NCBI GenBank assembly: GCA_046330395.1
Contig: JAXLSS010000018.1
Location: forward strand, 13,446 to 77,445
From: Ga0077560 sp046330395
GTDB lineage: Bacteria > Actinomycetota > Thermoleophilia > Miltoncostaeales > Miltoncostaeaceae
Direction: 5' to 3'
Length of the DNA stretch: 64,000 nucleotides
Positions 18,072 to 25,251 of the stretch are shown here, one piece after another (position 1 is the first letter of the stretch; the number at the start of each line of letters is the position of its first letter). The notes under the pieces are model-generated. The model saw nothing but the letters and a program-made list of their open reading frames with translations. It made no database searches and was not told where the DNA came from. A program made the position numbers and the translations under genes.

Positions 18072-18928
18072 CGGCCCTGCGCCGCCCACGCGAACAACCG
18101 GCGCCCCGCGAAGCGCAGTGCCTGGTCGATGGCCAGCCCCAGCAGGCCCAGCACCAGCAGGTACGCGAAGATCGTCTCGCTGTCGAAGAACTGGCGGGCC
18201 TGGTTGATGCGGTAGCCGAAGCCGTTGGTGGCGCCCACCACCTCGGCCAGGATCAGCCACGACCACGCCCAGCCCAGCATGGCCCGGCAGGCGTCCCAGA
18301 TCCCCGGTGCCGCCGCGGGCAGCACGATGCGCCGCAGGATCGACAGCTCGCCGTGGCCCAGCGTGCGACCGATGTCCACCAGCTCCATCTGCACGCGGCG
18401 CACCACGTCCATGATCAGCAGGGCCTCGAAGAAGAACGTGCCGAACCAGATCACGAACCACTTGAAGGTCTCGTCGAAGCCCACCCACAGGATGCCCAGC
18501 GAGGTGATCGCCGCCGGCGGGATGTAGCGCATGAACTCGATCGGGGGGGTCAGCGCGGCATCGCCGGCGCCGAAGGCGCCCATCAGCACGCCCAGGGGCA
18601 CGGCCATCACGGTGGCCAGCGCGAACCCGATGACGATGCGGGTGACCGAGGCGCGGACGTCGGCCCACAGCGTGCCATCGGAGGCGAGGTCGCGCAGCCG
18701 TCCCAGCACGTCACCCGGCGCCGGCAGGAAGAGCGGATCCACCAGGCCGCCGTAGGTGGCCACGCACCACGCAACCAGCAGCAGCGCGAACATGCCAACG
18801 GCGATGGCGATGTACGGCGCGGTGGGGATTCCGCCGCCGATCCGGAACATCGCGGGGCGTCGTCGCGCCGCGCGTGGCGTGCCCGCGGGCGACGCGGGGG
18901 CGGCGAGGGTGTCCGGATCCGACGACAT
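18068..18928 (-). CDS. nitrate/sulfonate/taurine-type ABC transporter permease
   Basis: SsuC/TauC-like permease, about 286 residues with six predicted helices after a ~40-residue cytosolic N-terminus. Family marks are LFLPAPGDVLGRLRDLA, EFMRYIPPAAITSLGILWVGFDETFKW and the EAA-type loop LGHGELSILRRIVLPAAAPGIWDACR. The start is uncertain: ATG giving MSSDPDTLAAP is used, with an ATG six codons upstream as alternative; neither has a strong ribosome-binding site. It is the first gene of the run ending in lutC. No strong promoter was identified by eye in the 147 nt separating it from the divergent phosphoesterase gene. Confidence 0.9.
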   Translation of the reverse strand: MSSDPDTLAAPASPAGTPRAARRRPAMFRIGGGIPTAPYIAIAVGMFALLLVAWCVATYGGLVDPLFLPAPGDVLGRLRDLASDGTLWADVRASVTRIVIGFALATVMAVPLGVLMGAFGAGDAALTPPIEFMRYIPPAAITSLGILWVGFDETFKWFVIWFGTFFFEALLIMDVVRRVQMELVDIGRTLGHGELSILRRIVLPAAAPGIWDACRAMLGWAWSWLILAEVVGATNGFGYRINQARQFFDSETIFAYLLVLGLLGLAIDQALRFAGRRLFAWAAQGR

Positions 18929-19075
18929 CCGGGCCAAGTCTCGCATGTGGCCGATGGCACAGCCCCGCTGGACATGGCCCCCCGGGCAAAACGAACCTGA
19001 CGGCACGGGTGGGAATGCCCCCCGCGCGAGCGGGGAACCACACGCCCACCTGATCCCATGCGAAGGAGGAGCGCG

Positions 19076-20804
19076 ATGGCACTGCGACCCGTGCTGATGG
19101 CACTCGGCGCACTCGCGGCCGGTGGCGCGATGGCGGCGGGCGCCGCCGCGACCGGCGATGAGGGCGCGGGACGTGCGCACCGGCCCGCGCACATCGTGGT
19201 GATCTATGAGGAGAACCACAGCTTCGACAACCTGTACGGCGGCTGGGAGGGCGTGAACGGCGTGCCCGCGGCCGACGCCGCGCACACGGTGCAGGTGGGG
19301 CAGACCGCCGCGCGAACGCCGTACACCTGCCTGCTGCAGGACGACGTCAACCTCACCTCGCCGCCCCTGCCGGGCGACTGCACGGACACCACCACGGCGA
19401 CGTCCTTCACCAGCGCGTTCCGCAACATGCCGTTCTCCATCGACGCGCTGATCCCGCCCACGGCCACCACCTGCCCGGCGCCCGGGGTGTTCACCACCAA
19501 CGGGGTCCTCATGGGCACGGGCCTCCCGGGCGGCTGCACCCGCGACCTGGTGCACCGCTACTACCAGGAGCAGTACCAGCTGGACGGCGGGCGCCAGGAC
19601 CGCTACGCCCTGGGCAGCGACGCGGCCGGGCTGTCGATGGGCGTGTTCAACACCCGCCGGCTGCCCGTGTACGCCTACCTGCATTCCAAGGGGCACCCCG
19701 GGTACGTCATCCCCGACCGGTTCTTCCAGGCGGCCTTCGGCGGGTCATTCCTCAACCACCAGTGGCTGGTGGCGACCGCCACGCCCACCTGGCCCGGGGC
19801 GGTGAACGACGGCGGGGCCAACGACCTGCACTCGGTGGTGGACGCCAACGGCATGCCGGGCGGCACCCCTGTACACGCCGCCCGCGGGCAGCGCGCCCAA
19901 GGACGCGGCGCTCACCGCGTCATGCGCGCCGGGGCCCGGGCGCGGCCCCACCCCCGCGGGCGTCACCTGCGGCGACTACGCGGTGAACACCATCCAGCCC
20001 GCCTACCAGCCGTACCAGCCCGGCACCGCCGCCACGAAGCGGCTGCCCGCGCAGACCGCCCCCACCATCGGCGACCGGCTCAGCGCGGCGGGGGTGAGCT
20101 GGGCCTGGTACTCGGGCGGCTGGTCCAACGCCGACGGCGACATCGGCGCCCCCGGCTGGACCAACGGCACCCAGGCCGGCGCCACGTGCACCGACCCGGG
20201 CACCATCTCCGGCGCGGTGTTCCCCAACTGCCCCGCCAAGCTGTTCCAGTTCCACCACCAGCCGCTCAACTACTTCGCGAGCTTCGCGCCGGGGACCCCG
20301 GCACGCGCCGAGCACCTGCGCGACGAGACCGAATTCCTGGCCGCGGCCGGTGCCTCGGGCAAGCACTGCGACCTGCGGCAGGTGAGCTTCGTCAAGCCGC
20401 TGGGCAACGAGAACGAGCACCCCGGCTACTCCAGCGAGGCCGCGGGGAGCACCCACCTGGTGAACCTGCTCAAGGCCATCGAGGGCGGGGCGTGCGCGAA
20501 GGACACCATGGTGGTGGTGACCTACGACGAGTTCGGCGGCCAGTGGGACCATGTGCCGCCGCCGGGTCAGGGCGGCACGCCGGGCGCGCACGACGCGTGG
20601 GGCCCCGGCACCCGCATCCCGGCCCTGGTGCTGGCGCCGGGTCTGCATGGCGCGGGCGTGGACCACACCACCTACGACACCACATCGGTGCTGGCCACCA
20701 TCGAGGACCGCTTCGGGCTGGCGCCGCTGACCAGCCGCGACGCCGCGGTGAGCGCCCTCGGCGGCGTGTACCACGCGCAGCCCATCGGAGGCCACGGGTC
20801 CTGA
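19076..20804 (+). pseudogene. secreted phosphoesterase (phospholipase C / acid phosphatase family), one frameshift
   Basis: Exported PF04185-type phosphoesterase cleaving phosphodiester or phosphomonoester bonds, perhaps phospholipids. The signal peptide is MALRPVLMALGALAAGGAMA, with GGAGGA 7 nt upstream. The catalytic N-terminal motif is VVIYEENHSFDNLYGG (about residues 41-56); further motifs are FLNHQWLV, NENEHPGYSS and MVVVTYDEFGGQWDHVPPP. One frame change near 19868 separates the two halves. Reading three instead of four C residues in the run before CTGTACACG restores GGTLYTPPAGSAPKD and the rest of the protein. Such a single homopolymer change is likely a sequencing error, in which case the gene is intact at ~575 residues. 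Confidence 0.85.
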
Positions 20805-20811
20805 CCGCACG

Positions 20812-20835
20812 CCGGGCGCCGCCCCATGCGCCCGG
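20812..20835 (+). terminator. possible stem-loop terminator after the phosphoesterase gene
   Basis: Perfect 8-bp inverted repeat CCGGGCGC / GCGCCCGG with an 8-nt loop, 7 nt after the stop codon. It is followed by a G/C run rather than T residues, so factor-independent termination is doubtful. The rest of the gap to the next gene (20836-20985) shows nothing recognisable except the ribosome-binding site of that gene. Confidence 0.35.
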
Positions 20836-20985
20836 GGGGGGCCCCCCGCTGGGTGTTCCTGACGGGCTCCAGGACGAGCGCTTACCCATTCCTCAGGGGC
20901 CTCTCAGGCGCGGGGCATAGCGTCGCAACGGTCGCGGGGTGCCCCCCGCGGCGCACGTGACCACCCCACACCGAAAGGAACCCCA

Positions 20986-21525
20986 GTGGGTCTCACACGC
21001 ATGCGCACACGCACACGCCTGGTGGGCTTGGCCACCGTGGCCGCAGCGGGACTGGCCATCGGCGGTGCCGGGGCGGCCTCCGCCGCCACGTCCGCCCATC
21101 ACGTCAAGAAGCACCGCCACAGGCACCGGGTGACCAGCACCACCACCGGCACGAACTCGACCACGACGGACCCCACCGCACGCGGTGACCGCCACGGCCG
21201 GGTCACCGTGGAGACGGTCACCGACACCTCCGTGGCCGCCGGTGCCATCGGCATCAGCGAGACGGACCTCCTCACCGCCCTCAAGTCGGGCAAGACGCTG
21301 GCGGAGGTGGCCACGGCCAACTCGGTGGACCCGCAGAAGGTCATCGACGCCCTCGTGGCCGACCAGAAGGCCGAGCTGGCGGCGGCCGTCACCGCGGGCA
21401 CCATCACACAGGCCCAGGCCGATCAGATGGCCACCGGCATCACCCAGCGGGTGACCGACCAGGTCAACGGGACGGGCGGTGGCGGTTCGGGCGCGGGCTG
21501 CGACCACACGGCGCCGGCCGCCTGA
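20986..21525 (+). CDS. small secreted helical protein of unknown function
   Basis: 179 residues starting at a GTG (MGLTRMRTRTRLVG) with AAAGGAA about 8 nt upstream. The signal peptide ends near ASAA-TSA (residue ~34), then comes a basic His/Lys/Arg-rich stretch (HHVKKHRHRHR) and a Thr-rich linker. The C-terminal half is helical: TDLLTALKSGKTLAEVATAN, KVIDALVADQKAELAAAV, GTITQAQADQMATGITQRV. This repeated pattern is common in exported proteins of actinobacteria but I cannot name a function. The final residues include one Cys in a Gly-rich tail. It stands alone between two plus-strand genes. Confidence 0.75.
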   Translation: MGLTRMRTRTRLVGLATVAAAGLAIGGAGAASAATSAHHVKKHRHRHRVTSTTTGTNSTTTDPTARGDRHGRVTVETVTDTSVAAGAIGISETDLLTALKSGKTLAEVATANSVDPQKVIDALVADQKAELAAAVTAGTITQAQADQMATGITQRVTDQVNGTGGGGSGAGCDHTAPAA

Positions 21526-21608
21526 TCCCGAGGCGGGTGGCCGGCCGGGGAAGGGTCCCCCGCGGCCGGCCGCCCGCCGACGGGTCGCCACGCGAACGCA
21601 TGCCGGGG

Positions 21609-21614
21609 TAGGCT
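21609..21614 (+). promoter_or_regulatory. possible -10 element for a leaderless FAD-monooxygenase transcript
   Basis: TAGGCT ends 6 nt before the ATG of the FAD monooxygenase, and no ribosome-binding site precedes that ATG. Together they suggest a leaderless mRNA, which is common in actinobacteria. No good -35 hexamer is seen, so confidence is low. Confidence 0.3.
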
Positions 21615-21620
21615 CGCGTC

Positions 21621-22646
21621 ATGCGCGTGGTCATCGCCGGCGGCGGTCTCGTGGGGCTCACGCTCGCCGGGCTGCTGCGCCGGCGGGGCCTCGACCCCGT
21701 GGTGCTGGAGCGCATGCCGCAGGGCGGGTACGTGCGGCGCGGGTTCATGATGGGGCACCAGGGCTTCGACGCCCTGGCCGAGCTGGGGCTGCTGGACGGC
21801 CTGCACGCCCGCGGCCGCCCGATCGGGGTCACCGCGGACGGCGCGGCCGCGGCCGTGGCGGTGGAGGTGGGCTGGTTGCTGAACGCCCTCGCCGAGCCCG
21901 TGCCCGTGCGCTACCGCCACACGGTGGCCGAGCTGGTGCGCGACTCCACGGGGCGCGTCACGGGCGTGGTGGCCGAGGGCCCCGACGGGCACGAGACCAT
22001 CGAGGCGGGGCTGGTGGTGGCCTGCGACGGCATGCGCTCCCGCGTGCGCGGCATGGCCGGCCTGGAGGCCGTCTTCACCCCGCTGGCCGAGGGCAAGATC
22101 GAGTGGATGAGCCCGGTGCCGGAGGAGACCTCCTTCGCCATGGCCTACCTGTCCAACGGCAGCCACATCGGCATGCTCAGCTGGCCGGAGGGCACCTTCG
22201 GGTGGCGGATGACCGACCGGGTGGGTCGTGACGCGGCCCTCGCACCCGGGTTGGACGCGCTGGTGGAGTCGTTCACGCGGCTGCTGCCCCAGGTGGCGCG
22301 CGGCGTCCGCGGGCTGCCCGCCATCGACGAGGTGCACTACGACGAGCCCGAGCTGCTGAGCTGCCCGCGCTGGTGGATCCCGGGGCTGGTGCTCATCGGC
22401 GACGCCGCCCATTTCTTCGGCCCCGAGACCGGCGCCAGCGCCGGCATCGGCATGGCCGACGCGCAGGCCCTGGCCCAGGCGCTGGCGGTTCAGCCCGGGC
22501 AGGCCGACGGGGCGTGCGCCACCTACATGGCCTGGCGGGCACCGGTGGTGCGCCAGTACGAAGCCATGGACCCCAGCCGGGCGCGGCTGCGCGATGCGGC
22601 CATCCCGGAGGCGGCCGCCGAGGAGCGCTGGCCGCCCGCGGCGTGA
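21621..22646 (+). CDS. FAD-dependent monooxygenase (PHBH/UbiH-like)
   Basis: 341-residue flavoprotein hydroxylase of class A. It has the dinucleotide-binding motif GGGLVGLTLAGLL (residues 7-19), a DG-like motif VVACDGMRSRVRG (about 132-144) and the FAD-ribityl motif VLIGDAAHFFGPETGASAGIGMADAQ (about 254-279). These three are diagnostic for the aromatic-ring hydroxylase/UbiH group, although the last 60 residues are short for that family. The substrate is unknown. It converges with the NMT1-type binding-protein gene through a shared terminator hairpin. Within the island it could hydroxylate an imported compound, but it could equally be unrelated. Confidence 0.85.
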   Translation: MRVVIAGGGLVGLTLAGLLRRRGLDPVVLERMPQGGYVRRGFMMGHQGFDALAELGLLDGLHARGRPIGVTADGAAAAVAVEVGWLLNALAEPVPVRYRHTVAELVRDSTGRVTGVVAEGPDGHETIEAGLVVACDGMRSRVRGMAGLEAVFTPLAEGKIEWMSPVPEETSFAMAYLSNGSHIGMLSWPEGTFGWRMTDRVGRDAALAPGLDALVESFTRLLPQVARGVRGLPAIDEVHYDEPELLSCPRWWIPGLVLIGDAAHFFGPETGASAGIGMADAQALAQALAVQPGQADGACATYMAWRAPVVRQYEAMDPSRARLRDAAIPEAAAEERWPPAA

Positions 22647-22659
22647 CGGTGGTGAAGCA

Positions 22660-22691
22660 CCCGGGGTGACCGCCTCGGCGGCCACCCCGGG
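22660..22691. terminator. bidirectional hairpin terminator
   Basis: Inverted repeat CCCGGGGTG-a-CCGCC ... GGCGG-c-CACCCCGGG: 14 pairs plus one A-C mismatch, two-base turn, between convergent genes (plus-strand monooxygenase and minus-strand binding protein). Very stable stem; no long T-run on either side. Confidence 0.7.
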
Positions 22692-22699
22692 ACCGGCGA

Positions 22700-23734
22700 C
22701 TACTTGGCGGCCTGCACGAAGGCCGGGTCCACCAGCTTGAGCGGGTCGACGGTGCCCTTGATCAGACCCGCCTGCGTGGCCACATTCTTGACGTCGGTCA
22801 GCGTGTGGTCGTGGAAAGTGCCACCCGCGGCCAGCTCGGTCTGGTTCTGGGGCACGCTGTAGAAGCGCACGCCGGCGAACGCCGTCTTGAGCTCGCCCGG
22901 CTTGGATCCCACGGCGGCCTCGATGATGTGCTGCCCGCCCGTGACGTCGGCGTTGTACGCCGCGTCGGCGGCCTGCCAGGACTTCACCAGGGCCAGCACC
23001 TGACCGGGCTTGGACTTCAGCACGTCGTTGCGCACCACGAAGACGTCGCTGATGAGGCCCGGATCCTGGCCGGCGGTGAACAGCAGGTGCCATTTGGCGT
23101 CGCGCTTCAGGGCCGTGGTGAGGTAGGGCTCGTACGTGACGGCCACCGCCACCCGCCCCGCCAGCGCGGCCACGCCCGCGTCGGCCGCCGGCGTGGGCAC
23201 CTTGGTGATGTCCTTGATCGACATCCCATTCTTGCTGAGCGCGTAGCGCAGCAGGATGTCGCTGGTGGTGCCCTCCTCGTAGGCCACCTTCTGGCCCTTC
23301 AGGGCGGCGACGGTGGTCATGGTCTTGGGCGCCAGGATGGCGTCGGCGGTGGTGCTCTGGTCCAGCAGCATCACGATGGTGATGGGCAGGCCGGCCGCCG
23401 CCAGGCGCATGGCGGTGTGGGTGGCGATGTTCGCGCCGTCCAGCTGCTTGGAGGCCAGGGCGGCGTTGATCTCGTCGTCGGTGTTGAAGCTGGTGATCTT
23501 CGTGTCCACGCCGTTGGCGCTGAAGATCCCCTTCTTCTCGGCCACCCGCCACAGGCCGTACCCCAGCCACGGCTCCAGGCCCATGCGGAACGTGCCCGCC
23601 TCGGGCGTGGTGGGGATGGCCCCCGCCGACGCGGTGGACCCGCCGGACCCGCCTCCGGAGCTGCCGCACCCGGCCACCGCGACGCTCACCGCCACGGCCG
23701 CCACCGCGGCCCACAACCCACGCTTGCGCTTCAC
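22700..23734 (-). CDS. NMT1/SsuA/THI5-like ABC substrate-binding lipoprotein
   Basis: 344-residue extracellular receptor of the nitrate/sulfonate/taurine/thiamine-precursor class. GTG start (MKRKRGLWAAV) with GGGGGA 4 nt upstream; a longer TTG start is less likely. Lipoprotein signal with lipobox AVAGC (Cys about residue 23). Body motifs are FRMGLEPWLGYGLWRVAEKKGIF, ITSFNTDDEINAALASKQLDGA, LLDQSTTADAILAP and LKGQKVAYEEGTTSDILLRYAL, all typical of SsuA-like proteins. It follows the 449-residue unknown and a CoA ligase on the same strand, with a stem-loop between. The permease and ATPase of this transporter class lie downstream at 17.3-18.9 kb. The ligand is unknown. Confidence 0.9.
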   Translation of the reverse strand: MKRKRGLWAAVAAVAVSVAVAGCGSSGGGSGGSTASAGAIPTTPEAGTFRMGLEPWLGYGLWRVAEKKGIFSANGVDTKITSFNTDDEINAALASKQLDGANIATHTAMRLAAAGLPITIVMLLDQSTTADAILAPKTMTTVAALKGQKVAYEEGTTSDILLRYALSKNGMSIKDITKVPTPAADAGVAALAGRVAVAVTYEPYLTTALKRDAKWHLLFTAGQDPGLISDVFVVRNDVLKSKPGQVLALVKSWQAADAAYNADVTGGQHIIEAAVGSKPGELKTAFAGVRFYSVPQNQTELAAGGTFHDHTLTDVKNVATQAGLIKGTVDPLKLVDPAFVQAAK

Positions 23735-23803
23735 CCGTTCCCCCCATGCCAAGGTGTCCGAAACGGTTGGAACCTACGTGGTGGCCCCGCAGCGGGGCAA
23801 GCG

Positions 23804-23829
23804 GTGGCCGCCCCGCGGGGGGCGGCCAC
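23804..23829 (-). terminator. strong stem-loop between the 449-residue unknown and the binding-protein gene
   Basis: Perfect 11-bp inverted repeat GTGGCCGCCCC / GGGGCGGCCAC with a 4-nt loop, 14 nt past the stop of the upstream minus-strand gene. A second, weaker stem (GCCCC / GGGGC) lies at about 23784-23798. There is no T-run; it could terminate, or stabilise the 3' end of a processed mRNA. Confidence 0.55.
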
Positions 23830-23843
23830 GCGCGTGATGCGAC

Positions 23844-25193
23844 CTACTTGCGGGGCGGGTTGCCCTCGTGGTCGCAGATGTCCGAGTGCCAGCGACGGAA
23901 GTGGTTCTGGTGCTGCTCGCTGATGGCCCCGTCCGGGAAGTAGTGCGCGTAGAAGTCGGGGTCCAGGTGCTGGCTCTGGCAGGTGAGCCGCTGGTACATG
24001 GGGTCCAGGTAGGCCGGGAAGCGCCCGTAGGTGTCCCACACGTACTGGCAGTACTCCTTGACGATCTCCACGGTCTCGTCATGCGGCCGCGGGATGGCCT
24101 TCACGAACGGCTCGTTGTCCTTGTAGGGCTTCGGCACGTCGTCGTCCATGGCGGCCCACTTGAGGGCCATGAACGCGTCCACCGCCTCGTGCATGTCCTT
24201 GTAGTACGGAGGGGTGAACGCCTCGAAGTAGCCGTCGCGGCCCACCGCGAACGCGTTGCCCTGCTTGTCCTCCTGGAACCGGAAGCCCAGGCCGGGCACG
24301 TCGCCGCCGCCCATCACGAACTTGGGCAGGTAGCCGGTGAACGTCCAGCCGCCCAGGCCCAGGGCCTGCATGGCCAGGTTCATGTTCTGGCAGATGAAGG
24401 CCTGCTCCACCACCAGCATCGACAGCACGCGCTGCTCCAGCTCCACCATGCCCATGCGGCGGGCGGGGTCGAGGCGGCCCTGGTCGATCCACTTCTGCAG
24501 GCCGGCGCTCTCCCAGCCGCGCTGCTCATCGACGAACGAGAACTTGTAGCCGCGCGCCGCGTAGATGAACAGCACGTTGATGTACTCGAGCGTGACGTTG
24601 GTGACGGGCACGAACAGCGAGGTGCCCGGCTTGTTGGCGTTCCACTGGTTGAAGTCGAACAGGCCCGGGAGGGTGGTGGGCAGCTCGGCCCGGCCCTCCT
24701 TGAGACGCACCTTGGCGCGCCGGAACAGGTCCACCAGGAAGTCGGCCTGCTGCTCCATCGGCTTGCCGGACAGGGTGGAGATCTCACCCGGCTCCGGGAC
24801 CATCTTGAAGATGTCCAGCCACCACAGCCCGCTGTCGTTGCTCCAGAACAGCTCGGTGCCGTGGTTGCTGCACGCGCTGGGCCAGGTGCGGTTGGTCCAC
24901 TGCACCAACGTGGACATGCCGCGCGCCGGGTCCAGGTCGGCCAGCGCCAGGCCGTTCAGGCCCGTGCCGGCCATCACCAGGAGCGCCTCCTCCAGCTCGC
25001 TGAGGGGCACCGCCTGGTAGGGGCTCTCGTACGGGATCACCTCCGATCCCACGGTCATGCCCAGGCCCACGCGGCGGCTCTTCCGGTCGAACACCGACTG
25101 GAAGTACGGGTACGTCAGCGCGTCCATGAACCCGGCGGGTGCCGAGCCAAGGATCCCGAGCGGGTCCGTGGCGGGCGTCTGGTCGGTCCTCAC
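23844..25193 (-). CDS. conserved protein of unknown function, remotely nitroreductase-like
   Basis: 449 residues, clean frame, GTG start (MRTDQTPATDPLG) with GGAGGAGG about 5 nt upstream. I do not recognise a characterised family. No signal peptide or membrane helix is evident. Several pieces resemble the SagB/nitroreductase FMN fold: PLSELEEALLVMAGTGLNG (about residues 63-81), NRTWPSACSNHGTELFWSND (~106-125, cf. GRTxPSAGxxxxxEL), and ICQNMNLAMQALGLGGW (~270-286, cf. the late helix of nitroreductases). The last third, rich in Tyr, Trp and His (EYCQYVWDTYGRFPAYLDP), has no match I know. It lies between a CoA ligase and an ABC binding protein, so a catabolic redox role is plausible but unproven. 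Confidence 0.75.
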   Translation of the reverse strand: MRTDQTPATDPLGILGSAPAGFMDALTYPYFQSVFDRKSRRVGLGMTVGSEVIPYESPYQAVPLSELEEALLVMAGTGLNGLALADLDPARGMSTLVQWTNRTWPSACSNHGTELFWSNDSGLWWLDIFKMVPEPGEISTLSGKPMEQQADFLVDLFRRAKVRLKEGRAELPTTLPGLFDFNQWNANKPGTSLFVPVTNVTLEYINVLFIYAARGYKFSFVDEQRGWESAGLQKWIDQGRLDPARRMGMVELEQRVLSMLVVEQAFICQNMNLAMQALGLGGWTFTGYLPKFVMGGGDVPGLGFRFQEDKQGNAFAVGRDGYFEAFTPPYYKDMHEAVDAFMALKWAAMDDDVPKPYKDNEPFVKAIPRPHDETVEIVKEYCQYVWDTYGRFPAYLDPMYQRLTCQSQHLDPDFYAHYFPDGAISEQHQNHFRRWHSDICDHEGNPPRK

Positions 25194-25215
25194 TCTGGCC
25201 TCCTCCGAAACGACG

Positions 25216-25242
25216 TGGGGGCCCCGGCGTGCGGGGCCCCCA
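25216..25242 (-). terminator. strong stem-loop after the CoA-ligase gene
   Basis: Perfect 11-bp inverted repeat TGGGGGCCCCG / CGGGGCCCCCA with a 5-nt loop, starting 10 nt past the ligase stop and ending about 23 nt before the start of the next gene. A polarity or stability element is as likely as full termination, because the next gene follows at once. Confidence 0.55.
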
Positions 25243-25251
25243 GGTTGGGAC

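Noticed and set aside
23735..23843. TPP riboswitch before the NMT1/THI5-like binding protein
   Set aside because: No CUGAGA or ACCUGA-type core is present; only GC-rich stem-loops are seen.
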